Source: Pseudomonadales bacterium
GTDB lineage: Bacteria > Pseudomonadota > Gammaproteobacteria > Pseudomonadales > UBA7239
Direction of reading: 5' to 3'
Assembly (NCBI GenBank): GCA_028280345.1
Contig: JANQLY010000002.1
Span: 62,001 to 126,000 of the forward strand
Length of the DNA stretch: 64,000 nucleotides
This document shows positions 48,344 through 58,201 of the stretch, piece after piece (position 1 is the first letter of the stretch; each line of letters starts with the position of its first letter). A program made the translations under genes and the position numbers. The notes beneath the pieces were generated by a model, which had not been told where the DNA came from, ran no database searches, and worked only from the letters and a program-made list of their open reading frames with translations.

Positions 48344-49586
48344 TACTGGTATGCCGCAGCAACCTACCCTGGCGCGTCGTATCGGTACGCCGCTGTTAGT
48401 TCTTTATGGTCTGGGCACAATCCTTGGTGCCGGCATTTATGTGCTGGTTGGCAAAGTGGCCGGTGTGGCCGGCATGCTGGCACCGCTGTCATTTATTGTT
48501 GCTGCGATTATCGCCTGGTTGACGGCGCAGAGTTACAGCATCCTGGTGGTGCTGTTCCCGAAAAGTGCCGGTGAATCGGTGTATGTAGAGCAGGCCTTTC
48601 AGCAGCGCTGGTTAACGTTTCTCGTCGGTGGTTTGATTGTACTAACCGGTATCGTGTCGGCGGCAACACTGACTAACGGTTTTACAGGTTACTTTGTGCG
48701 TCTGGTGCCGATCAATGAAACCGCTGCGATGTTGATAATGTTGCTACTGATTACCGCGCTGGCACTGTGGGGCATCGCAGAATCCCTGTCCGCCGCGGCA
48801 TTGATCACGCTGATTGAAGTGCTCGGTTTGTTGCTGGTGTTGTTTTACTGTGGTGATGCCTTTCAGCAACTGCCGCAACGTGCCGATGAATTGTTATTAC
48901 CCGCAAGTGGCATACAGCTGGCCGGTGTGTTATCCGGTGCTTTTCTCGCGTTTTATGCGTTTATCGGTTTTGAGGATATGGTCAATGTGGTGGAAGAAGT
49001 TAAAGAGCCTCAACATACCATGCCCCGTGCGATTATCTGGGTAGTAATTCTGTCCACCAGCTTATATGTGCTGATTGCGTTGGTAGCATTACTTGCCATG
49101 CCGTTAACAGAGCTGGTGGCGAGCAAGGCACCGCTGGCGGAATTACTACAAAGCAAAAATGCAGTAGCAGCACAGTGGCTTTCGGTAATCAGTGTGTTTG
49201 CGATTGTCAATGGTGTGCTGATTCAGTTAATTATGGCGTCCCGGGTTTGCTATGGCATGGCAAAGCGCTATCACGGACCGCGCTGGATATACTATGTCTC
49301 GCCGCTGACACGCACACCGGTGTATGCCACAGTGATGATTGCGGTAGTCGTTTTGTTGTTTGCATTATTCTTGCCGCTCGTAGTGCTGGCCAGATTTACC
49401 AGTTTTATTATTCTGATTATTTTTATGCTGATTAATTTTGCCCTGTGGAAAATGCAACGCGATCACTATGTGCAGGCGAACCCTGAGCAACTTGCCCATG
49501 TGCAGCATCTGCGTAGCTATCCATTGCTGGCAGGGTTGTGTTGTTTGGGGTTGCTGCTTTTTCAAATTACTCAGGTCATAATATAG
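48336..49586 (+). CDS. APC superfamily amino-acid/polyamine permease
   Basis: A 416-residue permease with 12 predicted membrane helices. The first helix has the APC signature LLVLYGLGTILGAGIYVLVGKVAG, and a GFEDMVNVVEEVKEPQHTMPRAI loop matches the conserved helix 6 segment. The start is the ATG at 48336, overlapping the P450 stop by 8 bp. A TTG further upstream or an ATG at 48351 are less likely. Substrate unknown; location after a spermidine-synthase-like gene and a P450 hints at an amine or modified amino acid. Confidence 0.87.
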   Translation: MTDTGMPQQPTLARRIGTPLLVLYGLGTILGAGIYVLVGKVAGVAGMLAPLSFIVAAIIAWLTAQSYSILVVLFPKSAGESVYVEQAFQQRWLTFLVGGLIVLTGIVSAATLTNGFTGYFVRLVPINETAAMLIMLLLITALALWGIAESLSAAALITLIEVLGLLLVLFYCGDAFQQLPQRADELLLPASGIQLAGVLSGAFLAFYAFIGFEDMVNVVEEVKEPQHTMPRAIIWVVILSTSLYVLIALVALLAMPLTELVASKAPLAELLQSKNAVAAQWLSVISVFAIVNGVLIQLIMASRVCYGMAKRYHGPRWIYYVSPLTRTPVYATVMIAVVVLLFALFLPLVVLARFTSFIILIIFMLINFALWKMQRDHYVQANPEQLAHVQHLRSYPLLAGLCCLGLLLFQITQVII

Positions 49587-49682
49587 CTTTCAGCGATTGT
49601 TGCTGGTGAAAATGTCGTGTTTACTATTGATTGCGATGTCTGCTATATGGCTTGGAATCCTTTTAAACGTTGAGATATCCCT

Positions 49683-50204
49683 ATGAGAATTTTTCTACTG
49701 CTATCTATTGCATTGCTAGTTTCCTGTACGGGTCTGCCTGAGGGTATTGAACCGGTTAAAAACCTTGAGCAGGACAGATACCTCGGTAAATGGTATGAAA
49801 TTGCGAGGCTCGATCACTCTTTTGAAAGAGGGTTAAGTCAGGTAACGGCCAATTACTCACTACAGGAAGATGGCAGTATCAAGGTAATAAACCGTGGCTT
49901 TTCAGATGAGAAGCAGGAATGGCAAGAGGCGGAGGGTAAGGCGCTTTTTGTCAGTGATGCCAATATCGGTCACCTCAAGGTGTCATTCTTCGGGCCGTTT
50001 TATGGCTCGTATGTGATTTTTAAGCTGGATACTATTGATTATCAATATGCCTATGTCACCAGCCATAACCGGGACTATCTGTGGTTACTATCAAGACAGC
50101 CTCAAGTTAGTGAAGAGCTCAAAACTGACTTTCTGAAAACGACCCGCAACTTGGGGTTCAAGGTAGAAGACATTATTTTTGTTGAGCAGTCTGTAACGGA
50201 GTGA
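49683..50204 (+). CDS. blc: Lipocalin, Blc-like outer-membrane lipoprotein
   Basis: A 173-residue lipoprotein. The signal peptide ends in LLVSCTG, a lipobox with Cys16. The lipocalin barrel signature RYLGKWYEIARLDHSFERGLSQVTANYSL is intact, followed by NRGFSDEKQEWQEAEGKA and the TSHNRDYLWLLSRQP motif of the Blc group. Blc-type lipocalins bind lysophospholipids and fatty acids and act in envelope maintenance. Asp does not follow the Cys, so outer-membrane placement is expected. Single-gene unit; convergent with meaB. Confidence 0.93.
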   Translation: MRIFLLLSIALLVSCTGLPEGIEPVKNLEQDRYLGKWYEIARLDHSFERGLSQVTANYSLQEDGSIKVINRGFSDEKQEWQEAEGKALFVSDANIGHLKVSFFGPFYGSYVIFKLDTIDYQYAYVTSHNRDYLWLLSRQPQVSEELKTDFLKTTRNLGFKVEDIIFVEQSVTE

Positions 50205-50231
50205 AGAAGTGGGGTAGTTACAAGGGGCAGA

Positions 50232-51191
50232 CTAAAGCTTCTCAATAATCTGCTTCGCTGCAGAATACGGTGTACATTCACCACTGACTACATCCTGTTC
50301 AAGTTTTTCACTTAAATTGCGAATCTCTTCGCTTTGTTTGAGTTTCAGATCGAGCATTTCATGTAGTAGCTTTTTCATCCACTGTGAATTTTGTTGTTGG
50401 CGTTTTTCACTAAAAATGTTTTCATCTTTGGCTTTCTGTTCGTACTCGCAGATCATCGCCCAGATATCGTCGATATTGCGGCTTTCGAGCGCTGAACAAC
50501 TCAGTACCTGTGGTGTCCAGAACGCATTTTCCCTGAGCAGATGAAATGCATTTTGGTAATGCTGTTGCGTTTGTTTCGCCAGATTGACACTTTCGCCATC
50601 GGCTTTGTTAATCACAAGGGCATCGGCGAGTTCCAGAATGCCTTTTTTGATGCCTTGCAATTCATCCCCCGCATTCGGCAGCATCAGCACGAGGAAAAAA
50701 TCCACCATACTCGCCACTTCGTATTCCGACTGACCCACACCGACGGTTTCAATAATAATCACGTCGTAACCGGCGGCTTCACATAACAACATGGTTTCGC
50801 GGGTTTTGTGCGCGACGCCGCCGAGTGAGCCTTCAGAAGGTGAAGGGCGAATAAATGCCATTTCCTGACGTGACAGTTCTTCCATGCGAGTTTTATCGCC
50901 GAGAATACTACCACCGGCCACCGGTGAACTTGGATCAACGGCGAGTACGGCAACTTTTTTGCCCTGTTCAATCAGATATAAACCAAACGCTTCAATAAAC
51001 GTGGACTTGCCGACGCCGGGAATACCGGTAATGCCGATGCGTATCGATTTACCGGTTTTGGGTAACAGTTGTTCAAGGGTTTGTTGCGCGCTTAAGCGGT
51101 GGTCGTCGCGTTTGCTTTCAACCAATGTAATCGCACGGGCGAGATTGAGGCGATCGCCCTGTTGCAGTTTGTCGAGATCAATCCCGCTCAT
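50232..51191 (-). CDS. meaB: MeaB/ArgK-type G3E P-loop GTPase
   Basis: Chaperone GTPase for B12-dependent acyl-CoA mutases. The 319-residue protein has the Walker A GITGIPGVGKST (residues 53-64), the base motif NKADGE, a DVIIIETVGVGQSE switch and the DPSSPVAGGSILGDKTRM loop typical of MeaB. The C-terminal helix for dimerisation follows. No methylmalonyl-CoA mutase gene lies in the window; folE lies 39 bp upstream on the same strand, so the pair may share a transcript. Confidence 0.93.
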   Translation of the reverse strand: MSGIDLDKLQQGDRLNLARAITLVESKRDDHRLSAQQTLEQLLPKTGKSIRIGITGIPGVGKSTFIEAFGLYLIEQGKKVAVLAVDPSSPVAGGSILGDKTRMEELSRQEMAFIRPSPSEGSLGGVAHKTRETMLLCEAAGYDVIIIETVGVGQSEYEVASMVDFFLVLMLPNAGDELQGIKKGILELADALVINKADGESVNLAKQTQQHYQNAFHLLRENAFWTPQVLSCSALESRNIDDIWAMICEYEQKAKDENIFSEKRQQQNSQWMKKLLHEMLDLKLKQSEEIRNLSEKLEQDVVSGECTPYSAAKQIIEKL

Positions 51192-51230
51192 GCCGTGTTT
51201 CCGGTGATTCTTCCTGACTGAGCCGGGATA

Positions 51231-51773
51231 TTAGCACGTGATCAGTGACAGAAACTCGGAGCGCGTGGCAACACTTTCGCGGAATATGCCGAGCATCGCC
51301 GAGGTTTTCATCAGAGAATTTTGCTTTTCCACACCACGCATCATCATACACAGGTGTTTTGCTTCAATGATCACCGCAACACCGGCAGCATCAGTCACTT
51401 CCTGAATGGTCGTGGCGATTTCTGTGGTAAGGTTCTCCTGGATTTGCAGGCGGCGTGCATACATATCCACAATGCGTGCTACTTTGGATAAGCCAAGTAC
51501 TTTTCCAGTGGGAATATAGGCGACATGGCATTTGCCGATAAATGGCAGCAGGTGATGTTCGCACATGGAGTAGAGTTCGATGTCCTTGACGATAACCATT
51601 TCGTTACTGTTGGAATCGAACAGTGCGCCGTTAATGACTTCGTCAAGGGTTTGGTGATAGCCGCGGGTGAGGAACTCGAACGCTTTGGCAGCGCGCTTGG
51701 GGGTATCTAACAGGCCGTCTCTGTTGAGGTCTTCTCCGACCGCTTCAATAATCGAGGCAAAGGCTTCTTTCAT
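51231..51773 (-). CDS. folE: GTP cyclohydrolase I
   Basis: Converts GTP to 7,8-dihydroneopterin triphosphate for folate and for queuosine (queD at 12934). The 180-residue protein has zinc ligands Cys71 and His74 (MCEHHLLPF) and Cys142 ([10 protein letters not shown]), and the family signature [30 protein letters not shown]. The N-terminal [21 protein letters not shown] is normal. The presence of the Cys ligand shows the zinc-dependent FolE type. It is divergent from prmB and 39 bp before meaB. Confidence 0.95.
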   Translation of the reverse strand: MKEAFASIIEAVGEDLNRDGLLDTPKRAAKAFEFLTRGYHQTLDEVINGALFDSNSNEMVIVKDIELYSMCEHHLLPFIGKCHVAYIPTGKVLGLSKVARIVDMYARRLQIQENLTTEIATTIQEVTDAAGVAVIIEAKHLCMMMRGVEKQNSLMKTSAMLGIFRESVATRSEFLSLITC

Positions 51774-51907
51774 GGTGTGGAATACTGGTAAGAATGAGCG
51801 TTTACGTTACGTGAAAGGGCTGCAAAAATAAAGCGTAATTTCCGAGAGTTACGCTCAGGTATTGTGCAGACAATATCAGCGTAAAGCGAATAGTGAATTA
51901 ATCAGAT

Positions 51908-52816
51908 ATGACAGATGATCAATTAAATTTGCAGCAGTATTTGCAAGACACAGCACAGCAGTTGGAAGAGGCGCAGGTGTATCTGGGTCATGGTACCGAC
52001 AATTATTGGGATGAAGCTGTGCATCTGGTGCTGTCATGTCTGGGTATTCCACTTGACGCCGATACAGCAGTACTTGAACAACCTGTGGACGGGGAGCAAC
52101 AGACGCGAGTGAAAACCTGGTTGGTGCAACGTATTGAGCAGCGGGTGCCGGTGCCGTATTTGAGCGGTGAAGCCTGGTTTGCCGGGGTGCCGTTTGCAGT
52201 GAATCGCGATGTGTTAATACCGCGTTCGCCGTTGGCAGAATTGATCGAGCAGGATTTTGCGCCCTGGTGCATGGAGCCACCTCGTCGTGTGCTTGATATG
52301 TGCTGTGGCAGTGGTTGTATTGGTATTGCCACAGCGCTCTATTTGCCCGAGTCGCAGGTGGATCTTGCCGATCTGTCTGTATCAGCGCTTGAGGTGGCGC
52401 AGCAGAATATCCAGCGCCACAATGTGGCGCAACGCGTTACGACATTTGAATCCGATCTGTTTGCTGCATTGCCACAGGATCGTCTCGGTAGCTACGACCT
52501 GATTGTCAGTAATCCACCCTATGTGGATGCGCAGGATATGGCAGACTTGCCCGCAGAGTATCGCCATGAGCCTGGGCTGGCGCTGGCCTCCGGAGAAGAC
52601 GGCCTCGATTGTGTGCGACGGCTACTGGCTGAAGCGGGGCGCTTTTTGAGCGAAAACGGCGTGTTGATTGTCGAAGTAGGCAATAGCTGGGTCGCACTGG
52701 AGCGCGCATTTCCCCGGGTGCCGTTTGTGTGGCTGGAGTTTGCACGCGGTGGCCATGGGGTTTTTCTGTTAACAAACAAAGATTTAGCACAATATCGCGA
52801 GCACTTTGCTTTATAA
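51908..52816 (+). CDS. prmB: 50S ribosomal protein L3 glutamine methyltransferase PrmB
   Basis: SAM-dependent methylation of a Gln of ribosomal protein L3. The 302-residue protein has the N-terminal helical domain (1-95, with PVPYLSGEAWFAGVPFAVNRDVLIPRSPLAELIE) and the Rossmann SAM fold (RVLDMCCGSGCIGIATAL), with the substrate-Gln motif NPPY at IVSNPPYVDA. The length and LIPRSP loop fit PrmB rather than PrmC. aroC follows 98 bp downstream, the usual order in gammaproteobacteria. Confidence 0.93.
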   Translation: MTDDQLNLQQYLQDTAQQLEEAQVYLGHGTDNYWDEAVHLVLSCLGIPLDADTAVLEQPVDGEQQTRVKTWLVQRIEQRVPVPYLSGEAWFAGVPFAVNRDVLIPRSPLAELIEQDFAPWCMEPPRRVLDMCCGSGCIGIATALYLPESQVDLADLSVSALEVAQQNIQRHNVAQRVTTFESDLFAALPQDRLGSYDLIVSNPPYVDAQDMADLPAEYRHEPGLALASGEDGLDCVRRLLAEAGRFLSENGVLIVEVGNSWVALERAFPRVPFVWLEFARGGHGVFLLTNKDLAQYREHFAL

Positions 52817-52914
52817 TAAGCGGCTTTTGAGCAGTCTCTAAAAACAGGGTTATTGGCCTCCGGGGGGGAGGTTTGGTGTTTTTGAGCAACTGCTTTTGAT
52901 TTAAAGGGTGCAAC

Positions 52915-54021
52915 ATGTCCGGTAATACTTTTGGCAAGCTGTTTACAGTGACCACCTTCGGTGAGAGTCACGGTCCCGCGCTGGGCTGCATTATCGACGG
53001 CTGTCCGCCTGGCGTGGCACTCGAAGTAGCTGATTTGCAGGTGGATCTCGACCGCCGCAAGCCAGGTACCTCCCGTTATACCACCCAGCGTCGAGAATCG
53101 GATGAGGTGGAAATTCTCTCCGGTGTGTTTGAAGGCAAAACCACCGGAACGCCGATCGGCCTGTTGATTAAAAACACCGACCAGCGCTCAAAGGATTACA
53201 GCGATATCAAGGACAAGTACCGGCCAGGTCACGCCGATTACACCTACGATCAAAAATACGGCAGTCGCGATTACCGCGGCGGCGGTCGCTCCTCTGCACG
53301 GGAAACCACGATGCGTGTAGCGGCCGGTGCGGTGGCAAAAAAGTTTCTGTTGGAAAATGCCGGGCTGGAAATTCGTGGCTACCTGTCACAACTCGGCCCG
53401 ATCAAGGTTGCACCCCGTGACTTTGCTGATATTGACTGGAGTTTTGTTAACAGCAATCCGTTTTTCTGCCCGGATCAGACCGGCGTTGATCAAATGTCGG
53501 AGTTTATGGACAAGCTCAACAAGGAAGGAGATTCGATTGGCGCCCAGGTGACGGTGCTGGCGACTGGCGTGCCCACTGGCCTCGGTGAACCGGTATTTGA
53601 TCGTCTCGATGCAGACATTGCGAGTGCGATGATGGGGATTAATGCGGTGAAGGGCGTGGAAATTGGCGCGGGCTTTGCGAGTGTAGAACAGCGCGGTACG
53701 GAGCACCGCGACGAAATTCGCGCGGAAGGTTTTTTGTCGAACAACGCTGGCGGTGTGCTCGGCGGGATTTCTTCCGGGCAGGATCTTGTGGTCAACCTCG
53801 CACTAAAACCCACTTCAAGCTTACACCTGCCGGGACGTACCATTGACCGTGACGGCAACGAAACCGAAATTGTGACCAAAGGCCGTCACGATCCCTGTGT
53901 CGGTATTCGCGCCACGCCGATTGCCGAAGCGATGCTCGCACTGGTACTGATGGATCACTACCTGCGCCAGCGTGCCCAGAACGGTGTGTTTGAAGTACCA
54001 CCGATGCCTGTGGTGGGGTAG
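52915..54021 (+). CDS. aroC: Chorismate synthase
   Basis: Makes chorismate from EPSP, using reduced FMN; last step of the shikimate pathway. The 368-residue protein has all three family signatures: [24 protein letters not shown] near the N terminus, [41 protein letters not shown] in the middle and [23 protein letters not shown] near the C terminus. Length is standard. Co-directional with prmB and with the MFS gene 12 bp downstream. Confidence 0.97.
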   Translation: MSGNTFGKLFTVTTFGESHGPALGCIIDGCPPGVALEVADLQVDLDRRKPGTSRYTTQRRESDEVEILSGVFEGKTTGTPIGLLIKNTDQRSKDYSDIKDKYRPGHADYTYDQKYGSRDYRGGGRSSARETTMRVAAGAVAKKFLLENAGLEIRGYLSQLGPIKVAPRDFADIDWSFVNSNPFFCPDQTGVDQMSEFMDKLNKEGDSIGAQVTVLATGVPTGLGEPVFDRLDADIASAMMGINAVKGVEIGAGFASVEQRGTEHRDEIRAEGFLSNNAGGVLGGISSGQDLVVNLALKPTSSLHLPGRTIDRDGNETEIVTKGRHDPCVGIRATPIAEAMLALVLMDHYLRQRAQNGVFEVPPMPVVG

Positions 54022-54033
54022 TCTGACAGCGTT

Positions 54034-55185
54034 ATGCTGCCGGCGAGTGTTCCCTTCCGACGGTTGTCGGGCTTCTATTTTTTCTACTTTGCGGTGCTCG
54101 GCATTCTCGTACCGTTCTGGCCTGTCTATCTGAAAGAAATCGGCTTTGGTGCCGAGCAGATCGGTATTCTCTCTGCGATTATTATGGCGACTAAAATTGT
54201 CGCGCCGAATATCTGGGGCTGGCTTGCTGATCACCATGTGCGCCGCATCAGTGTGATTCGCTTCGGTTGTTTTATGGCGACGCTGACGTTTGCCGCGATC
54301 TACTATAAACAGACCTTTCTCTGGTTTGCGGTTGTCGCATGTGCCTATAGCTTCTTTTGGAATGCGGTGCTTGCACAGTTTGAAGTAATCACGCTGGATC
54401 ATCTCAATGAGCGCCCCGAGGTTTACAGTCGGGTACGTCTGTGGGGGTCTGTGGGCTTTATTGTCTCTGTGGCGGGGCTTGGGGCCCTGTTTGATGTGAT
54501 TGATATCAGCTATTTACCTGCGCTTGTTCTGATTGGGCTCGGTTTGATCTGGCTGAGCAGTATTACGATTACCGAAGCACCGGTACATATCGACGCAGAC
54601 GATCACGCCTCGATCTGGCATGTGCTCAAGCGCCCCGTGGTGATCTATTTTCTTGTCGTGTGTTTTTTGATGCAGGTCTCCCACGGGCCGTACTACACTT
54701 TTTTCAGTTTGTACCTGGAAAGCTTTAACTACTCGAAAACCTTTATTGGTGAGCTGTGGGCACTCGGTGTTGTCGCCGAGGTGGTGTTGTTCTGGTATAT
54801 GCACCGCCTGATGCCTTACTGGGGGATTCGCTTCCTTGTGATATTCAGTCTCTGGGCCACAACCCTGCGCTGGCTGCTCATTGCATTTTTACCGGAATCT
54901 CTACCGGTGTTGTTGTTTGCCCAGTGTCTGCACGCATTCAGTTTCGGTGCCTTCCATGCCGTGGCGATCGAACTGGTGCGACAGTTTTTTTCCGCCAAAC
55001 ACGCCGGGCGCGGTCAGGCGCTATACAGCTCGGTGAGTTTCGGAGCCGGTAGTGCCGTGGGCGCGGTGGCTAGTGGTTACTTATGGGCGTGGAACGACCA
55101 CTACACCTTTGTGCTCGCCAGTACTGTGAGTTTTATAGCCATGGTGTTGGCTTGGTATGGATTGCGATCAATAAAAGATTGCTAA
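54034..55185 (+). CDS. MFS transporter, HcaT/nucleoside-transporter-like group
   Basis: A 383-residue protein with 12 predicted membrane helices. The first part FRRLSGFYFFYFAVLGILVPFWPVYLKEIGFGAEQIGILSAI and RLWGSVGFIVSVAGLGALFD match the MFS_1-like group that includes HcaT and related predicted permeases. Ends in a long hydrophobic stretch without a charged tail. The substrate is unknown. It begins 12 bp after aroC, so it is probably read through from it. A gene of unknown function follows 52 bp downstream. Confidence 0.85.
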   Translation: MLPASVPFRRLSGFYFFYFAVLGILVPFWPVYLKEIGFGAEQIGILSAIIMATKIVAPNIWGWLADHHVRRISVIRFGCFMATLTFAAIYYKQTFLWFAVVACAYSFFWNAVLAQFEVITLDHLNERPEVYSRVRLWGSVGFIVSVAGLGALFDVIDISYLPALVLIGLGLIWLSSITITEAPVHIDADDHASIWHVLKRPVVIYFLVVCFLMQVSHGPYYTFFSLYLESFNYSKTFIGELWALGVVAEVVLFWYMHRLMPYWGIRFLVIFSLWATTLRWLLIAFLPESLPVLLFAQCLHAFSFGAFHAVAIELVRQFFSAKHAGRGQALYSSVSFGAGSAVGAVASGYLWAWNDHYTFVLASTVSFIAMVLAWYGLRSIKDC

Positions 55186-55237
55186 AACGACATACCCACC
55201 ATAGTATGGGGGTTAATTGGGTCGTATTAAATTATAA

Positions 55238-56044
55238 ATGCATACAATAAAGATAAGCTTGCTTGCAATGCTGGCCTGGGTGACTGGCGCTGCATATGCT
55301 GAAACGAATGTAAGCCGGGTAGAGAAAGCTCAGGCGCTGGATCATGATTTGCGCACGGTAGAGTGGTTCACAGAAGAGTATTTACATCACGCGATTCGCT
55401 CCCGCAGCGATGGTGACGACGACAAAGTCACGTTCTATATTAAAAAATCCCTGGCCTCGGAAAAAAAAGCGCATTTTTTGCGCTTGCGTACGTCCCGTGC
55501 CTGGCAAAGGGCCGGCCAGCCGGAAAATGCAGCTGATGTGTGGTTGCGCGCTGTGCGCGTGGCAGAGGTGCGCATTCAATTTCTCGAGATTGAACAACAG
55601 CGTCTGATGCCTGTGGCAGAGGGTGGTCAACTGGCTGAGCTCGGTGATAGCGCAGATATGCAAGGCTGGTATGACTGGTGGCTCGTACTTGATGATCTGT
55701 CTTCCCAGTGGTGGCTTATCGGCACTTTTTATGAAGAGGCTGGCAATCAGTCTGGTCATATTGCTTCGCTGCAAAAAGCCCTGCAAACCCTGGAACCAGT
55801 TCTGGCGCTAAGCGATGAACAGGTGATGGAGCACAGACTACAGCTGTTTCTCTTCTTTGAAAACGCCCATGAATGGAGCGAAGCACTTGCAGAACAGTAC
55901 TCGCAAGCAGACGATACCGTACAGGCCGGTTATTACCAGCAGCAACAGGCGGCACTGCTGGGGCGTCTACAGACCTTTGTGGGCGGCGATACGCCCGAAG
56001 GGGATATGCAACAGGCTCCAGCAAAAAAGTTAGCAGGCGAGTAA
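55238..56044 (+). CDS. Exported helical-repeat protein of unknown function
   Basis: A 268-residue protein with a signal peptide (MHTIKISLLAMLAWVTGAAYA). The mature part is nearly all helix, with TPR-like pairs (KAHFLRLRTSRAWQRAGQPENAADVWLRAVRVAEVR; SLQKALQTLEPVLALSDEQVMEH) and a Gln/Glu-rich tail. I do not recognise a named family. It lies between the aroC-MFS pair and leuC, all on the plus strand, but 70 bp of apparently empty DNA before leuC and the lack of a shared theme leave its role open. Confidence 0.65.
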   Translation: MHTIKISLLAMLAWVTGAAYAETNVSRVEKAQALDHDLRTVEWFTEEYLHHAIRSRSDGDDDKVTFYIKKSLASEKKAHFLRLRTSRAWQRAGQPENAADVWLRAVRVAEVRIQFLEIEQQRLMPVAEGGQLAELGDSADMQGWYDWWLVLDDLSSQWWLIGTFYEEAGNQSGHIASLQKALQTLEPVLALSDEQVMEHRLQLFLFFENAHEWSEALAEQYSQADDTVQAGYYQQQQAALLGRLQTFVGGDTPEGDMQQAPAKKLAGE

Positions 56045-56114
56045 ATTACTTGCCGATACCCGGCCCCGTCATTAAACTTGTCAGTCCTTTGAAATCAGTG
56101 CTTTAGAGGCAGTT

Positions 56115-57545
56115 ATGACAGGTAAAACCCTCTACGACAAGTTGTGGGACAGTCATCTCGTTATGGAACGGGACGATGGCACCGCGCTTATCTATATCGA
56201 CCGTCATTTGTTGCATGAGGTGACCTCACCCCAGGCGTTTGAGGGGCTGCGTCTGGCGGGCCGTAAACCCTGGCGCATTGATGCGAATCTTGCCACGCCG
56301 GATCACAATGTTCCCACCACCACGAAGGAACGCGCTTCCGGGGTGGACGGTATTGAAGACCCGGTTTCGAAAATTCAGGTACAAACCCTCGATGAGAACT
56401 GCGAGGAGTTTGGTATTACCGAATTCAAAATCAACGATGCGCGCCAGGGCATTGTGCATGTGGTCGGTCCGGAAACCGGTGCTACATTGCCAGGTATGAC
56501 GGTGGTGTGTGGTGACTCTCACACCTCGACTCACGGTGCACTCGGTGCGCTTGCCCATGGTATTGGTACCTCCGAAGTGGAGCATGTGCTTGCGACCCAA
56601 TGCCTGATTCAGAAAAAAATGAAAAACATGCTCGTGAAAATCGACGGTGAGCTTCCCGACGGTGTCACAGGTAAGGATATTGTACTTGCGGTGATTGGCA
56701 GGATCGGAACCGCAGGTGGTACCGGTTATGCGATTGAGTTTGGTGGTGAAGTGATTCGCCAGTTGTCGATGGAAGCGCGTATGTCGATTTGCAATATGGC
56801 GATTGAAGCCGGTGCCCGTGCGGGTATGGTCGCCGTGGATGACATTACCCTCGACTATGTCAAAGGTCGCGACTTTGCCCCCAAAGGTGATGATTGGGAT
56901 AAAGCCGTTGCCTGGTGGAAAACTCTGCACAGTGATGACGATGCACAATTTGATGCAGTGGTAGAATTGCGCGGTGCCGAGATTGAACCGCAGGTGACCT
57001 GGGGTACTTCACCGGAAATGGTGCTGCCAGTGGGTGAAAACGTACCGGATCCGGCGCAGGAAAATGACAGTGTAAAAAAAGAAGGCATTCGTCGCGCACT
57101 TGAATATATGGGTCTGAATGCGGGGCAGGCGATTACCGACATTCAACTCGATCGCGTGTTTATCGGTTCCTGTACCAATTCTCGTATTGAAGATTTGCGT
57201 GCGGCTGCGGATGTCGTGAAAGGTAACAAGGTAGCTAACACGATCAAGCAGGCACTTGTGGTACCCGGTTCACAGCAGGTGAAGTTGCAGGCAGAACAGG
57301 AGGGGCTCGACAAAGTATTTGTTGAAGCGGGCCTCGAATGGCGTGAGCCTGGTTGTTCCATGTGCCTGGCGATGAACGCGGATAGACTCGGTGAGGGTGA
57401 GCACTGTGCCTCAACATCAAACCGCAACTTTGAAGGCCGTCAGGGTTTTGGTGGGCGCACCCACCTGGTGAGTCCTGCGATGGCCGCCGCTGCGGCGATT
57501 GCCGGGCATTTTGTTGATATTCGCGACTGGCAGGCGGAGGCATAA
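56115..57545 (+). CDS. leuC: 3-isopropylmalate dehydratase large subunit
   Basis: With LeuD, isomerises 2-isopropylmalate to 3-isopropylmalate in leucine synthesis. The 476-residue aconitase-type subunit has the signatures [33 protein letters not shown] and the cluster Cys in [16 protein letters not shown] and [11 protein letters not shown]. leuD starts 3 bp after its stop. I found no leucine-rich leader peptide in the 70 bp upstream. Confidence 0.97.
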   Translation: MTGKTLYDKLWDSHLVMERDDGTALIYIDRHLLHEVTSPQAFEGLRLAGRKPWRIDANLATPDHNVPTTTKERASGVDGIEDPVSKIQVQTLDENCEEFGITEFKINDARQGIVHVVGPETGATLPGMTVVCGDSHTSTHGALGALAHGIGTSEVEHVLATQCLIQKKMKNMLVKIDGELPDGVTGKDIVLAVIGRIGTAGGTGYAIEFGGEVIRQLSMEARMSICNMAIEAGARAGMVAVDDITLDYVKGRDFAPKGDDWDKAVAWWKTLHSDDDAQFDAVVELRGAEIEPQVTWGTSPEMVLPVGENVPDPAQENDSVKKEGIRRALEYMGLNAGQAITDIQLDRVFIGSCTNSRIEDLRAAADVVKGNKVANTIKQALVVPGSQQVKLQAEQEGLDKVFVEAGLEWREPGCSMCLAMNADRLGEGEHCASTSNRNFEGRQGFGGRTHLVSPAMAAAAAIAGHFVDIRDWQAEA

Positions 57546-57548
57546 AGC

Positions 57549-58187
57549 ATGAAAAGTTTTACGGTACACAAGGGTATCACCGCACCGATGGATCGCGCCA
57601 ACGTCGATACCGATATGATCATTCCCAAGCAGTTTCTCAAATCTATCAAGCGCAGCGGCTTTGGTCCGAACCTGTTTGATGAATTGCGCTATATGGATGT
57701 GGGTGAGCCGGGGCAGGACAACAGTACGCGGCCGATCAACGAAGACTTTCCGCTTAACTACCCGCGCTATAAAGGCGCAAGTGTGTTACTGGCGCGGGAA
57801 AACTTCGGCTGCGGTTCATCGCGGGAGCATGCGCCCTGGGCGCTTGACGATTACGGTTTTCGCGCGGTGATTGCACCGAGTTTTGCCGATATCTTTTTTA
57901 ACAACTGTTTTAAAAACGGTTTGTTGCCTATTGTGCTTGATGAAGGTGCGGTCGATAAGTTGTTTACAGAGATGTATGCGGATGAAGGTTATGAATTAAC
58001 CGTCGATCTGGAACAACAGAAGGTCATTACACCTTCCGGTGAAGAGATTGCCTTTGAGGTGGATGAGTTTCGTAAGTACTGCTTGTTAAATGGCCTTGAT
58101 GATATTGGCTTGACGCTTCAGGAGGCAGACAAGATCAAGGCGTTTGAACAGAAATATCAGCAGGATAAGCCGTGGTTGTTTGAGTGA
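57549..58187 (+). CDS. leuD: 3-isopropylmalate dehydratase small subunit
   Basis: Swivel-domain partner of LeuC. The 212-residue protein has [26 protein letters not shown] near the start and the [43 protein letters not shown] signature, both intact. Coupled to leuC with a 3-bp gap. leuB, which often follows, is not here; the next gene is convergent and ends 14 bp away. Confidence 0.97.
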   Translation: MKSFTVHKGITAPMDRANVDTDMIIPKQFLKSIKRSGFGPNLFDELRYMDVGEPGQDNSTRPINEDFPLNYPRYKGASVLLARENFGCGSSREHAPWALDDYGFRAVIAPSFADIFFNNCFKNGLLPIVLDEGAVDKLFTEMYADEGYELTVDLEQQKVITPSGEEIAFEVDEFRKYCLLNGLDDIGLTLQEADKIKAFEQKYQQDKPWLFE

Positions 58188-58201
58188 GTTAAAATTTTGG
58201 G

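Noticed and set aside
56045..56114. Leucine attenuator upstream of leuC
   Set aside because: No short leucine-rich leader peptide or terminator hairpin is visible in this 70-bp gap.
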